Shown: positions 26,219-33,895 of the stretch, piece by piece
Layout: every line of letters begins with the position of its first letter
Position numbering within the stretch: the stretch's first letter is position 1
Origin: JBQTKD01 sp963703165
GTDB lineage: Bacteria > Actinomycetota > Actinomycetes > Sporichthyales > Sporichthyaceae
Assembly: GCA_963703165.1 (NCBI GenBank)
Contig: OY969798.1
Location: 1,674,001-1,738,000 of the forward strand
Direction of reading: 5' to 3'
Length of the DNA stretch: 64,000 bases
Made by a program: the position numbers and the translations under genes
Notes under the pieces: model-generated
Told to the model about the DNA's origin: nothing
Seen by the model: only the letters and a program-made list of their open reading frames with translations
Database searches by the model: none

Positions 26219-26305
26219 GACGATCAGGATAGGAGCGCGCGGTGCCCCTGCCCGGCAAACCACGCAACGTGTGATCCGCCGGAGTGATCTTGGCGGCGTG
26301 TCGGT

Positions 26306-27652
26306 TTAGGAGAGTGCGAGCTCCTCGCGGACAACTGCCGCAAGTCGGTCGGCGACCTCATGTGCCTGCACCGAGGACGCCGCCTCCACCATCACCCGGA
26401 CGACGGGCTCGGTGCCGCTCGGTCGCAGCAGCACCCGTCCGGTGGAACCGAGTTCCGCCTCGGCGGCGGCCACGGCGGCGGCCAACGCGCTGCTGTCGCC
26501 GACCCCGGCGCGGTTGACGCCCTTGACGTTGACCAGCACCTGCGGCAGTCGCGTCACTACCCCGGCCAGATCCGCCAGCGAGGTGCCCGTCGCGGCGACC
26601 CGCGCAAGCAGGTGCAGACCGGTCAGCAGGCCGTCGCCGGTGGTCGCGTGCTCGAGCATCACCAGGTGCCCGGACTGCTCGCCGCCGAGGCTGTACCCAC
26701 CCGCGCGCATGGCCTCGAGCACGTAGCGATCCCCCACGCCGGTCTCGACGGTCTTCAGCCCGGCGTCGTGCAGCGCGAGCTTGAGTCCGAGGTTGCTCAT
26801 GACGGTGAGCACGACCGTGTCGTCGATGAGCTTTCCGGACTCCCGCATCGCCAGCGCGAGCACGGCCATGATCTGGTCGCCGTCGATCATCTCCCCGTGC
26901 GCGTCGACGGCCAGGCAGCGGTCCGCGTCGCCGTCAAAGGCAAGCCCGACGTCGGCCACGTGTTCCCGGACGGCGTGGGACAGGTTCTCCATGTGCGTCG
27001 AACCGCAGCGGTCGTTGATGTTGAGCCCGTCGGGCGCGGCGGACAGCACGATCACCTCGGCGCCCGCACCCCGCAGCAGCGTCGGCGCGATCCCGGCGGC
27101 CGCCCCGTTGGCGCAGTCGATGACCACCCGCAACCCGCGCAGCCGGTTCGGCACCGTGGTGAGCAGGAAGTCCAGATAGCGACGCCCCGCCTCGAGGTCC
27201 TCGGTGACCCGGCCGACGTCCGCGCCGATCGGCTTCTCCGCGGGAATCTCGAGCACAGCCTCGATCTCGTCCTCGACGGAATCGGGCAGCTTGTGCCCGC
27301 CGCGGCCGAAGAACTTGATGCCGTTGTCCGGCGCCGGGTTGTGCGACGCGGACAGCATGACCCCGAGGTCCGCCTCGTACTCCGCGGTCAGGAACGCCAC
27401 CGCGGGCGTGGGCAGCACGCCGACGCGCACCACGTCGACCCCGGATCCCGCCAGGCCCGCGACGACCGCGGCCTCCAGGAACTCACCCGAGGCGCGGGGG
27501 TCCCGTCCGACCACGGCCACCGGCCGCCCCGGAGCGGTGCGGTGCCTGGCCAGCACCCGCCCAGCACCGGCGGACAGCTTCAGCGCCAGCTCCGCGGTCA
27601 GGTCGACGTTGGCAACACCCCGGACCCCGTCGGTCCCGAACAGACGCGCCAC
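26306..27652 (-). CDS. glmM: Phosphoglucosamine mutase
   Basis: A 448-residue alpha-D-phosphohexomutase converting glucosamine-6-P to glucosamine-1-P. The GTG at 27652 is chosen because ARLFGTDGVRGVAN is the conserved start and GGAGG is 5 nt upstream. The phosphoserine is Ser103 in SASHNPAPDNG, the metal loop is AFDGDADRCLAVD, the sugar loop GGEQSGHLV, and the phosphate loop RPSGTEPVVRVM. Works immediately after GlmS in the UDP-GlcNAc pathway. The 132 bp upstream (27653-27784) hold no gene. Confidence 0.96.
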   Translation of the reverse strand: MARLFGTDGVRGVANVDLTAELALKLSAGAGRVLARHRTAPGRPVAVVGRDPRASGEFLEAAVVAGLAGSGVDVVRVGVLPTPAVAFLTAEYEADLGVMLSASHNPAPDNGIKFFGRGGHKLPDSVEDEIEAVLEIPAEKPIGADVGRVTEDLEAGRRYLDFLLTTVPNRLRGLRVVIDCANGAAAGIAPTLLRGAGAEVIVLSAAPDGLNINDRCGSTHMENLSHAVREHVADVGLAFDGDADRCLAVDAHGEMIDGDQIMAVLALAMRESGKLIDDTVVLTVMSNLGLKLALHDAGLKTVETGVGDRYVLEAMRAGGYSLGGEQSGHLVMLEHATTGDGLLTGLHLLARVAATGTSLADLAGVVTRLPQVLVNVKGVNRAGVGDSSALAAAVAAAEAELGSTGRVLLRPSGTEPVVRVMVEAASSVQAHEVADRLAAVVREELALS

Positions 27653-27784
27653 AGCGCACCTCCACAACGAATCACTTGGCCCGAACCCCCCGTGGGTCCA
27701 CCGGCCATGATTGCGCAGCGGAGCCCTCCGGGCACGTGAGGTGGGCAAACGCGTGGCGTGGTGCACCCGACCGGATCAGCTCAT

Positions 27785-28366
27785 TCAGTAGACGATGCCA
27801 CCGGGGCACTTCCCGTCCGTGCACTCGTAGCCGGAGCCGGCGAGCTTCCAGACCCCGCCGACGCGAGCTACCGCGTGCATGTAGATCCGCCCGCACCGGC
27901 CCCCGCAGTAGGTGTTGATCGCGACGCGCACGCGGTCGCCGGTGCCATGGATCGGCCCGACCACGGCGATCGTCCCGCCCCGGACACCCAGTCCATTCGC
28001 GGTCCGGGGCACGTCGACGGAGTCGGCGATCCAACGCAGCGCCGGCCCGACCCGCTTCGCGATCGCAGCCCGGGTCGCGTCGTCGAAGGGCTCCGCGCGG
28101 GGACTCCTCCAGAGCCGATCGTCGCGGGCCGTGGCAGGGCTGTCCTCCACCAGGATCCCGGCGCCGCGCCACCCTCCGTACCTGCGCAGGACAGCGCCAT
28201 AGATCGCGGCGATGTCCGCCGCGGACAGGCCGTCCGGTGCCGTGGGGCTCGGCGTAGGGGTGGCGCTCACCGTCGGTGCGGGCTCGCCGTCCTGGGCAAC
28301 GACGCTCGTTGTGCCGCAGCCCGCGAGCAACACCGACGCGATCACAGCCGGGCCAATTCGTCTCAT
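27785..28366 (-). CDS. Putative secreted lipoprotein, unknown function
   Basis: A 193-residue protein started at ATG 28366 (GAAGGACGGCGG upstream). MRRIGPAVIASVLLAGCGTT is a lipoprotein signal with lipobox LLAGC and Cys17 as the modified residue. A Thr/Pro/Ser-rich linker (to about 45) is followed by a domain with FDDATRAAIAKRVG, VVGPIHGTGDRVRVAINTYC and four late cysteines (YCGGRC, YECTDGKC) that could form two disulfides. I do not recognise the family. It lies between glmM and rpsI on the same strand, beyond the rpsI terminator, so it should be a separate unit. Confidence 0.75.
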   Translation of the reverse strand: MRRIGPAVIASVLLAGCGTTSVVAQDGEPAPTVSATPTPSPTAPDGLSAADIAAIYGAVLRRYGGWRGAGILVEDSPATARDDRLWRSPRAEPFDDATRAAIAKRVGPALRWIADSVDVPRTANGLGVRGGTIAVVGPIHGTGDRVRVAINTYCGGRCGRIYMHAVARVGGVWKLAGSGYECTDGKCPGGIVY

Positions 28367-28428
28367 ACCGCCGTCCTTCGCCTCGTGGCTAGGACGTGGA
28401 CGGCCCCCGCTTCGTTCAGCTCGCCGAG

Positions 28429-28469
28429 AAAAGCGCGAAGCGCCCGGACCCACAACGGGTCCGGGCGCT
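28429..28469 (-). terminator. Rho-independent terminator of rplM-rpsI
   Basis: AGCGCCCGGACCC-ACAAC-GGGTCCGGGCGCT is a perfect 13-bp stem starting 14 bp after the rpsI stop; the transcript continues into TCGCGCTTTTC, giving a short U run (28432-28429). Confidence 0.85.
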
Positions 28470-28482
28470 CGGCGATGTCTGA

Positions 28483-28986
28483 CTAGCGCTTCGAGTATTG
28501 CGGCGCCTTGCGGGCCTTCTTCAGGCCGTACTTCTTGCGCTCGATGGCTCGCGCGTCACGGGTCAGGAAGCCGGCCTTCTTCAGCACCGGACGGTTGTGC
28601 TCCTCGTCGGCCTGGTTCAGCGAACGGGCGATGCCCAGGCGCAGTGCGCCGGCCTGACCGGAGATGCCGCCGCCGTGGATGCGCGCGAAGACGTCGTAGC
28701 TGCCGTCGAGGCCGAGGATGACCAGCGGGTCCTTCACGAGCTGCTGGTGCACCTTGTTCGGGAAGTAGTCCTCGAGGGTGCGGCCGTTGAGCTTCCACAC
28801 GCCGGTGCCGGGGACGATCCGCACGCGGGCGATGGCTTCCTTGCGACGTCCGACAGCGGCACCGGGAACGATCTCCGAGACGATGGCGACGGTCGGTGCG
28901 GACTCACTGGTCCAGGACTGCGGGGTTTCCGCGTCCTCGGTGGTCTCGGCGTCGACGACAGCGACGTCCGTGGTCTCGGCGGTCAA
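28483..28986 (-). CDS. rpsI: 30S ribosomal protein S9
   Basis: 167 residues. The conserved S9 core starts at about residue 46 (GRRKEAIARVRIVPGTGVWK) and ends RDARAIERKKYGLKKARKAP-QYSKR, the tail that reaches the P-site tRNA. The first 45 residues are an acidic Thr/Glu/Val-rich extension usual in actinobacteria. Follows rplM by 42 bp and shares its promoter. Confidence 0.95.
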   Translation of the reverse strand: MTAETTDVAVVDAETTEDAETPQSWTSESAPTVAIVSEIVPGAAVGRRKEAIARVRIVPGTGVWKLNGRTLEDYFPNKVHQQLVKDPLVILGLDGSYDVFARIHGGGISGQAGALRLGIARSLNQADEEHNRPVLKKAGFLTRDARAIERKKYGLKKARKAPQYSKR

Positions 28987-29028
28987 GCTTCTGCTTCCCT
29001 TCGGTGGTGCTGGTGACTCGGGCGCGGG

Positions 29029-29472
29029 CTACTGCGCGACCTGGGAGATGGTGTACGGAGTCGGCTGCTGCGCCTGGTGCGGGTGATCCGGGCCCGCATA
29101 GACCTTGAGCTTGCTGAGCTGCGCGCGCCCGAGGGTGTTGTGCGGGAGCATGCCCTTGACCGCCTTCTCGACGGCCTTACGGGGGCTCTTCTCCATCAGC
29201 TCCGAGTACGCGACCGAGCGGATACCGCCCGGGAAGCCGGAGTGGCGCCAAGCTCGCTTGTTGGCCAGCTTGTTGCCGGTCAACGCGACCTTGGACGCGT
29301 TGATGATGATCACGAAATCGCCGGTGTCGGCGTGCGGGGCGAAGACCGGCTTGTGCTTGCCACGCAGCAGCTGCGCGGTCTGGCTGGCAAGGCGGCCGAG
29401 CACGATGTCCGTGGCGTCGATGACGTGCCACGTACGGGTGATCTCACCGGGCTTGGGGCTGTACGTGCGCAC
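29029..29472 (-). CDS. rplM: 50S ribosomal protein L13
   Basis: 147 residues from the GTG at 29472 (MRTYSPKPGEITRTWHVIDA). Characteristic blocks are DIVLGRLASQTAQLLRGKHK, HADTGDFVIIINA and KAVKGMLPHNTLGR. L13 is an early-binding large-subunit protein. An approximately 90-nt leader separates the predicted start of transcription from the GTG; L13 is the autoregulator of this operon in other bacteria. Confidence 0.96.
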   Translation of the reverse strand: MRTYSPKPGEITRTWHVIDATDIVLGRLASQTAQLLRGKHKPVFAPHADTGDFVIIINASKVALTGNKLANKRAWRHSGFPGGIRSVAYSELMEKSPRKAVEKAVKGMLPHNTLGRAQLSKLKVYAGPDHPHQAQQPTPYTISQVAQ

Positions 29473-29570
29473 GTGTCGACCTTCGCTTCGCAGAATTCGG
29501 GGTACCCGGGATCGTGGACCCCAAGCGATGGCGCGGGCGCACGCATACGCACGACCGGCAACAGCGCGCC

Positions 29571-29599
29571 AGCTTAGCCTGCACGCCCCGGCGGGGCAA
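29571..29599 (-). promoter_or_regulatory. rplM-rpsI promoter
   Basis: On the minus strand TTGCCC (29599-29594), 17 bp, TAAGCT (29576-29571). The spacer contains the palindrome GCCCCGCCGGGGC. It lies just after the truA stop at 29618, separating truA from rplM. Confidence 0.5.
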
Positions 29600-29617
29600 A
29601 AGCACGGTGAGTCGTGG

Positions 29618-30448
29618 TCATCCGACGCTGGGCGGGGCCAGAGTCCGGTGCCGCCGAGTCTCGCGAACCCGGGCCGCGAGGTCGGCCGCGGAGGGGTAGC
29701 GGACCTCCTCCAGGGTGAGGCCGTGCGGGGGGACGATCTGCACCGCGGAGTCCTTCTCCCCGGCGGCCAGGACCTGTGCCGGCCACTCCACGGGGCGGCG
29801 GCCCTCCCCCACAGCCAGGCAAGCGCCGACGAGGGCCCGGACCATGTGATGGCAGAACGCGTCGGCCTCGACGTCGGCCACCAGCAGGCCGTCGAGATCG
29901 CGCGCCCAGCCGAAGCGGGCCAGCGTCCGGATGGTGCTCGCGCCCTCCCGACGTTTGCAGTACGCCGCGAAATCATGTTCGCCGACCATCGAAGCGGCCG
30001 CTGAGTCCATCGCCACCACGTCCAGGCTGCGCGGATGCCAGAGCACCGCCGCCCGGCGCAACGGATCCACCCCGCCGGGGGCGTCGCTGACCCGGTAGGC
30101 GTACCGGCGGGCCAGGGCCGCGAAGCGGGCGTCGAAGCCGGGAGGTGCGACCGAGACGGCGTGGACCCGCACGTCGCGCGGCAGGACCCCCGCCAGGCGG
30201 TGCACCAGAGCCTGCTCAGGCGGCAACGGCATCCGCCCGACCACGGCCGCCCAGTTCGCCTCCGGGACGTCCACGTGCGCCACCTGGCCTCGCGCGTGCA
30301 CGCCCGCGTCGGTGCGCCCGGCGACGGTGAGCACGGCGGGCACTTCCAGCCGAAGCACCGTGCTCAGCCCGGCCGAGAGCTCGCCGGCCACGGTCCGCAG
30401 ACCGTCCTGCGGCGCCCACCCGGCGAAGTCCGTGCCGTCGTACGCAAT
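29618..30448 (-). CDS. truA: tRNA pseudouridine(38-40) synthase TruA, apparent frameshift at 5' end
   Basis: The frame ending at 29618 encodes an intact TruA body: YDGTDFAGWAPQDGLRTVAG, the catalytic GRTDAGVHARGQVAH, and the C-terminal FCHHMVRALVGACLAVGEG. The conserved start IAYDGTDFAGW is encoded at 30448 and below but no ATG, GTG, TTG or CTG exists in this frame between the rplQ stop (30521) and that motif; ATT 30448 is the only near-start. In the neighbouring frame, directly upstream, lies GGVRIRL, the residues that normally precede DIAYDGT. Removing one G at 30451/30452 would join them. So either a sequencing indel, a real frameshift, or initiation at an unusual codon. The GTG at 30391 would delete the conserved motif and is unlikely. 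Confidence 0.8.
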   Translation of the reverse strand: MAYDGTDFAGWAPQDGLRTVAGELSAGLSTVLRLEVPAVLTVAGRTDAGVHARGQVAHVDVPEANWAAVVGRMPLPPEQALVHRLAGVLPRDVRVHAVSVAPPGFDARFAALARRYAYRVSDAPGGVDPLRRAAVLWHPRSLDVVAMDSAAASMVGEHDFAAYCKRREGASTIRTLARFGWARDLDGLLVADVEADAFCHHMVRALVGACLAVGEGRRPVEWPAQVLAAGEKDSAVQIVPPHGLTLEEVRYPSAADLAARVRETRRHRTLAPPSVG

Positions 30449-30520
30449 GTCCGAGCCGTATACGAACGCCCCCGTGCTCCGCGATCGGGAGCCCGGGGGC
30501 GTCGGTGTCGAGCGGGTCCG

Positions 30521-31072
30521 TCAGGACTTGTCCTCGGTGGCCTCGGCCTCGGTGGCCTCGGGCTCGGTGGCCTCGACGGCGGTCGCTTCCGGCTCGTCGG
30601 CCTTGGCGGCCTCGGGCTCGGCGGCCTTGGCGGGAGCGGCCTTCTTGGCGGCGGCTTCCTTGGTGGCGCGCTTGGTGGCGCCCTCGGCCTCGCCGACGGC
30701 GGTCTGCGCGATGGTCAGCGCCTCGCACAGCTCGATCAGCGCCATGGGGGCGTTGTCGCCCTTGCGGGGACCGAGCTTGGTGATGCGGGTGTAGCCACCG
30801 GGACGGTTGGCGAAGCGCGGGCCGATTTCGGTCATCAGCACGTGCGCGACGCTCTTGTCCTTGACGGTGCGCATCACCAGGCGACGGTTGTGAATGTCGC
30901 CCTTCCTGGCCTGGGTGATCAGACGCTCGGCGACGGGGCGCAGGCGACGAGCCTTGGCCTCGGTGGTGGTGATCGCACCGTGCTGGAACAGCTGGGTGGC
31001 GAGGTTCGACAGCATGTGACGCTCGTGAGCGGCGCTGCCGCCCATACGTGGACCCTTGCTGGGCTGAGGCAT
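30521..31072 (-). CDS. rplQ: 50S ribosomal protein L17
   Basis: 183 residues. The first 118 form the usual L17 (MPQPSKGPRMGGSAAHERHM, TTTEAKARRLRPVAERLITQ, RPGGYTRITKLGPRKGDNAP). The last 60 residues are an Ala/Glu/Lys/Thr low-complexity tail with repeated EATE units. Follows rpoA across a hairpin-containing gap of 116 bp; truA follows. Confidence 0.95.
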   Translation of the reverse strand: MPQPSKGPRMGGSAAHERHMLSNLATQLFQHGAITTTEAKARRLRPVAERLITQARKGDIHNRRLVMRTVKDKSVAHVLMTEIGPRFANRPGGYTRITKLGPRKGDNAPMALIELCEALTIAQTAVGEAEGATKRATKEAAAKKAAPAKAAEPEAAKADEPEATAVEATEPEATEAEATEDKS

Positions 31073-31147
31073 GACTCGTCTTCCTTCGGAGAGAACACGG
31101 GGTTTCCCGTGTGGTGGACCCCTCGCCGCTCCACGGGACGAAGGGTT

Positions 31148-31171
31148 GGCGGGCCCTGTGTGGGGCCCGCC
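31148..31171 (-). terminator. Hairpin between rpoA and rplQ
   Basis: GGCGGGCCC-N6-GGGCCCGCC is a perfect 9-bp GC stem 18 bp after the rpoA stop; a second, ACACGGG-N4-CCCGTGT (31095-31112), follows. Without a U tract these more likely attenuate or stabilise than fully terminate, since no rplQ promoter is evident. Confidence 0.45.
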
Positions 31172-31188
31172 GATCCTGCGTAGTTCTA

Positions 31189-32211
31189 CTACAGCTGTTC
31201 GGTCTCCGCGTACCCGGCGTCGTCGTCGTCGTACGCGCCGAAATCGTGCACCGCCGTGCTCGGGTCGAACCCGGGCGGGCTGTCCTTCAGAGCGAGACCC
31301 ATGCCGTGCAGCTTGGCCTTGACCTCGTCGATGGACTTGGCGCCGAAATTCCTTATATCCAACAAGTCAGCCTCACTTCGCGACACGAGCTCACCCACCG
31401 AGTGGATGCCCTCGCGCTTGAGGCAGTTGTAGGAACGGACGGTCAGCTCGAGCTCCTCGATCGGGAGCGCGAGGTCCGCGGCCAGGGCGGCGTCGGTCGG
31501 CGACGGGCCCATGTCGATGCCCTCGGCCTCGACGTTGAGCTCGCGGGCCAGGCCGAACAGCTCGACCAGGGTCTTACCTGCCGAGGCCATCGCGTCGCGC
31601 GGCAGCATCGAGTGCTTGGTCTCGACGTCGACGACGAGCGAGTCGAAGTCGGTGCGCTGCTCGACACGGGTCGCCTCGACCTTGTACGTCACCTTGAGCA
31701 CCGGCGAGTAGATCGAGTCGACCGGGATGCGCCCGATCTCCTGACCGACCTGCTTGTTCTGCACGGCGGAGACGTAGCCACGACCACGCTCGACGGTGAG
31801 TTCGACGTCGAGCTTGCCCTTGGCGTTCAGCGTGGCCAGGTGCAGGTCGGGGTTGTGCACCTCGACACCGGCCGGCGGCTGGATGTCGGCGGCAGTGACG
31901 TCACCGGGGCCCTGCTTGCGCAGGTACATGACGACGGGCTCGTCGTGCTCGGAGGAGACGACCAGTTCCTTGATGTTCAGGATGAGGTCGGTGACGTCCT
32001 CCTTGACCCCGGGCACGGTGGTGAACTCGTGCAGGACGCCGTCGATGCGGATGCTGGTGACGGCGGCACCGGGGATGGAGGAGAGCAGCGTGCGGCGCAG
32101 CGAGTTGCCGAGCGTGTAGCCGAAGCCGGGCTCGAGCGGGGCGATGATGAACCGGGACCGGAAATCGCTGACCGGTTCCTCGACCAGGGTGGGGCGCTGT
32201 GCGATGAGCAT
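31189..32211 (-). CDS. rpoA: DNA-directed RNA polymerase subunit alpha
   Basis: 340 residues. The N-terminal dimerisation domain has LEPGFGYTLGNSLRRTLLSS and HEFTTVPGVKEDVTDLILNI; the C-terminal domain, which contacts UP elements and activators, has LTVRSYNCLKREGIHSVGEL and RNFGAKSIDEVKAKLHGMGL. Complete. In the 199 bp upstream, rpsD would be expected in Mycobacterium-type order; instead there is repeat R3, so rpsD must be elsewhere, as in Streptomyces. Confidence 0.98.
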   Translation of the reverse strand: MLIAQRPTLVEEPVSDFRSRFIIAPLEPGFGYTLGNSLRRTLLSSIPGAAVTSIRIDGVLHEFTTVPGVKEDVTDLILNIKELVVSSEHDEPVVMYLRKQGPGDVTAADIQPPAGVEVHNPDLHLATLNAKGKLDVELTVERGRGYVSAVQNKQVGQEIGRIPVDSIYSPVLKVTYKVEATRVEQRTDFDSLVVDVETKHSMLPRDAMASAGKTLVELFGLARELNVEAEGIDMGPSPTDAALAADLALPIEELELTVRSYNCLKREGIHSVGELVSRSEADLLDIRNFGAKSIDEVKAKLHGMGLALKDSPPGFDPSTAVHDFGAYDDDDAGYAETEQL

Positions 32212-32304
32212 GGTGTTTCCCTCTCCGCGACGACCGTCATATGACGCCGCGACTTCCCGACGCCGCCATCTGAACGGCGCCGGGTATTACCTACGACAGT
32301 ACAA

Positions 32305-32384
32305 GCGAGTGAGGCGAGCGGACGGGAGCCGAAAAACGAGGTTCACGATCCCGAGCCGATTGAGCTTGTTGAGCGCAGCGAACA
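32305..32384 (+). repeat. Dispersed intergenic repeat, copy R3
   Basis: Begins GCGAGTGAGGCGAGCGGA (one change from R1/R2) and ends CCCGAGCCGATTGAGCTTGTTGAGCG with GCGAACAC, shared with R2. The middle has CGGGA/TCCCG complementarity. It occupies most of the rpsK-rpoA gap. Confidence 0.82.
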
Positions 32385-32410
32385 CGTGGTGCTTCAGCGG
32401 AACGACCGCG

Positions 32411-32818
32411 TCAGACGCGGCGACGCTTGGGCGGACGACAACCGTTGTGGGGCGACGGGGTGACGTCCTGGATCGATCCGACCTCCAGGCCGGTGGCCTG
32501 CAGCGAGCGGATCGCGGTCTCGCGGCCGGAGCCGGGACCCTTCACGAACACATCCACCTTGCGCATGCCGTGCTCCTGAGCACGACGAGCGGCGGACTCG
32601 GCAGCCATCTGCGCGGCGAACGGGGTCGACTTGCGCGACCCCTTGAAGCCGACGTGGCCGGCGCTGGCCCACGAGATCACGTTCCCCTGCGGGTCGGTGA
32701 TCGACACGATCGTGTTGTTGAACGTGCTCTTGATGTGAGCGTGCCCGTGGGCGATGTTCTTCTTCTCCTTGCGGCGCACCTTCTGCTTGGCGCCCGCTTG
32801 GCGGCTCTTGGGAGGCAT
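32411..32818 (-). CDS. rpsK: 30S ribosomal protein S11
   Basis: 135 residues: basic N-terminus, then AHGHAHIKSTFNNTIVSITD, GNVISWASAGHVGFKGSRKS-TPFAAQMAAE and the C-terminal PHNGCRPPKRRRV. Platform protein of the small subunit. Three bases after rpsM; followed by the R3-containing gap. Confidence 0.97.
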   Translation of the reverse strand: MPPKSRQAGAKQKVRRKEKKNIAHGHAHIKSTFNNTIVSITDPQGNVISWASAGHVGFKGSRKSTPFAAQMAAESAARRAQEHGMRKVDVFVKGPGSGRETAIRSLQATGLEVGSIQDVTPSPHNGCRPPKRRRV

Positions 32819-32821
32819 CGG

Positions 32822-33202
32822 CTACTTCTTTCCGGGCTTCTTCTTGCCGGCGATGGCGCGGCGAGGGCCCTTGCGGGTGCGGGCATTGGTGTGGGTGCGC
32901 TGACCGTGCACCGGCAGACCACGGCGGTGCCGCAGACCCTGGTAACACCCGATCTCGATCTTCCGACGGATATCCGCGGCGACCTCACGCCGCAGGTCAC
33001 CTTCGGTCTTGTAGTTGGCGTCGATCCAGTCGCGGAGCTTGACCAGGTCCTCGTCGCCGATGTCCTTGGCGCGGAGGTCCGGGCTGATGCCCGTCCCGGC
33101 GCAGGTCTCCTTGGCCCGGGTGCGGCCGATGCCGTAGATGTAGGTGAGCGCGATCTCCAGGCGCTTTTCGCGCGGGAGGTCGACGCCGGCAAGGCGTGCC
33201 AT
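32822..33202 (-). CDS. rpsM: 30S ribosomal protein S13
   Basis: 126 residues: ARLAGVDLPREKRLEIALTY, IYGIGRTRAKE, YQGLRHRRGLPVHGQRTHTN-ARTRKGPRR. Head protein contacting P-site tRNA and bridging to L5. The gap from rpmJ is 114 bp and holds no recognisable site. Confidence 0.97.
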   Translation of the reverse strand: MARLAGVDLPREKRLEIALTYIYGIGRTRAKETCAGTGISPDLRAKDIGDEDLVKLRDWIDANYKTEGDLRREVAADIRRKIEIGCYQGLRHRRGLPVHGQRTHTNARTRKGPRRAIAGKKKPGKK

Positions 33203-33316
33203 CTGTGTTCCTGTTCTTCGTGCCGGAGGTCTGGATCCCGCACCGTCCTCGGCCTCCGGACCGAGGGCACCGACGGACCAGCCGTCGTGGCGCGAGCTGT
33301 GGAGCGGTGTCGCGAT

Positions 33317-33430
33317 CTAGCCCTGACGCTGCTTGTGGCGCAGGTTCTCGCAGATCACCATGACCCGTCCGTGACGACGGATGACCTTGCACTTGTCGCA
33401 GATCTTCTTGACGCTGGGGTTGACCTTCAC
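33317..33430 (-). CDS. rpmJ: 50S ribosomal protein L36 (zinc-binding form)
   Basis: 37 residues from the GTG at 33430: MKVNPSVKKICDKCKVIRRH and RVMVICENLRHKQRQG. Cys11, Cys14, Cys27 and His32 are the zinc ligands of the C+ form. A zinc-free paralogue may exist elsewhere. Follows infA by 56 bp. Confidence 0.95.
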   Translation of the reverse strand: MKVNPSVKKICDKCKVIRRHGRVMVICENLRHKQRQG

Positions 33431-33486
33431 GACCTGATCCTTGCTTCGTGTTCTCCGGGGTCGTCGGGGGCGGAGCCTCCGACTGT

Positions 33487-33708
33487 CTACTTGTAGCGGT
33501 AGACGATGCGGCCACGGGTCAGGTCGTAGGGCGAGAGCTCCACGACAACCCGGTCGTCGGGCAGGATCCGGATGTAGTGCATCCGCATCTTGCCGCTGAT
33601 GTGCGCCAAGACCTTGTGTCCGTTGTCGAGCTCCACCCGGAACATGGCGTTCGGCAGCGACTCGACCACGACGCCCTCGATCTCGATCGCGCCATCCTTC
33701 TTCGGCAT
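33487..33708 (-). CDS. infA: Translation initiation factor IF-1
   Basis: 73 residues, OB fold: KKDGAIEIEGVVVESLPNAM, FRVELDNGHKVLAHISGKMR and the ribosome-binding end DLTRGRIVYRYK. Binds the A site during initiation. A 187-bp gap separates it from map; TAGACT at 33839-33834 is a possible -10 for an infA promoter. Confidence 0.97.
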   Translation of the reverse strand: MPKKDGAIEIEGVVVESLPNAMFRVELDNGHKVLAHISGKMRMHYIRILPDDRVVVELSPYDLTRGRIVYRYK

Positions 33709-33895
33709 CGTCCTCCACGTCTCTGTCGTGCGCATGCTGCAGCGATTACGGGCAGTTCGGTTGTGTCGTCGACCCAGCCCGCGAGCAAAGCCGCCAGGCA
33801 CGCCAACATCGGCCGTAGAACGGCCAGTCGGTGAGTCTACGACACCGTGCGTGCAGCCGGCCAATCGCCTGCCTGGGCGTTCTGCATCGGTTCGG

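Noticed and set aside
26219..26305. glmS ribozyme/riboswitch
   Set aside because: The 87-bp gap is too short for a glmS ribozyme and shows none of its conserved core.
30389..30391. GTG at 30391 as truA start
   Set aside because: It would remove the conserved YDGTDFAGW motif that is plainly encoded upstream in the same frame.
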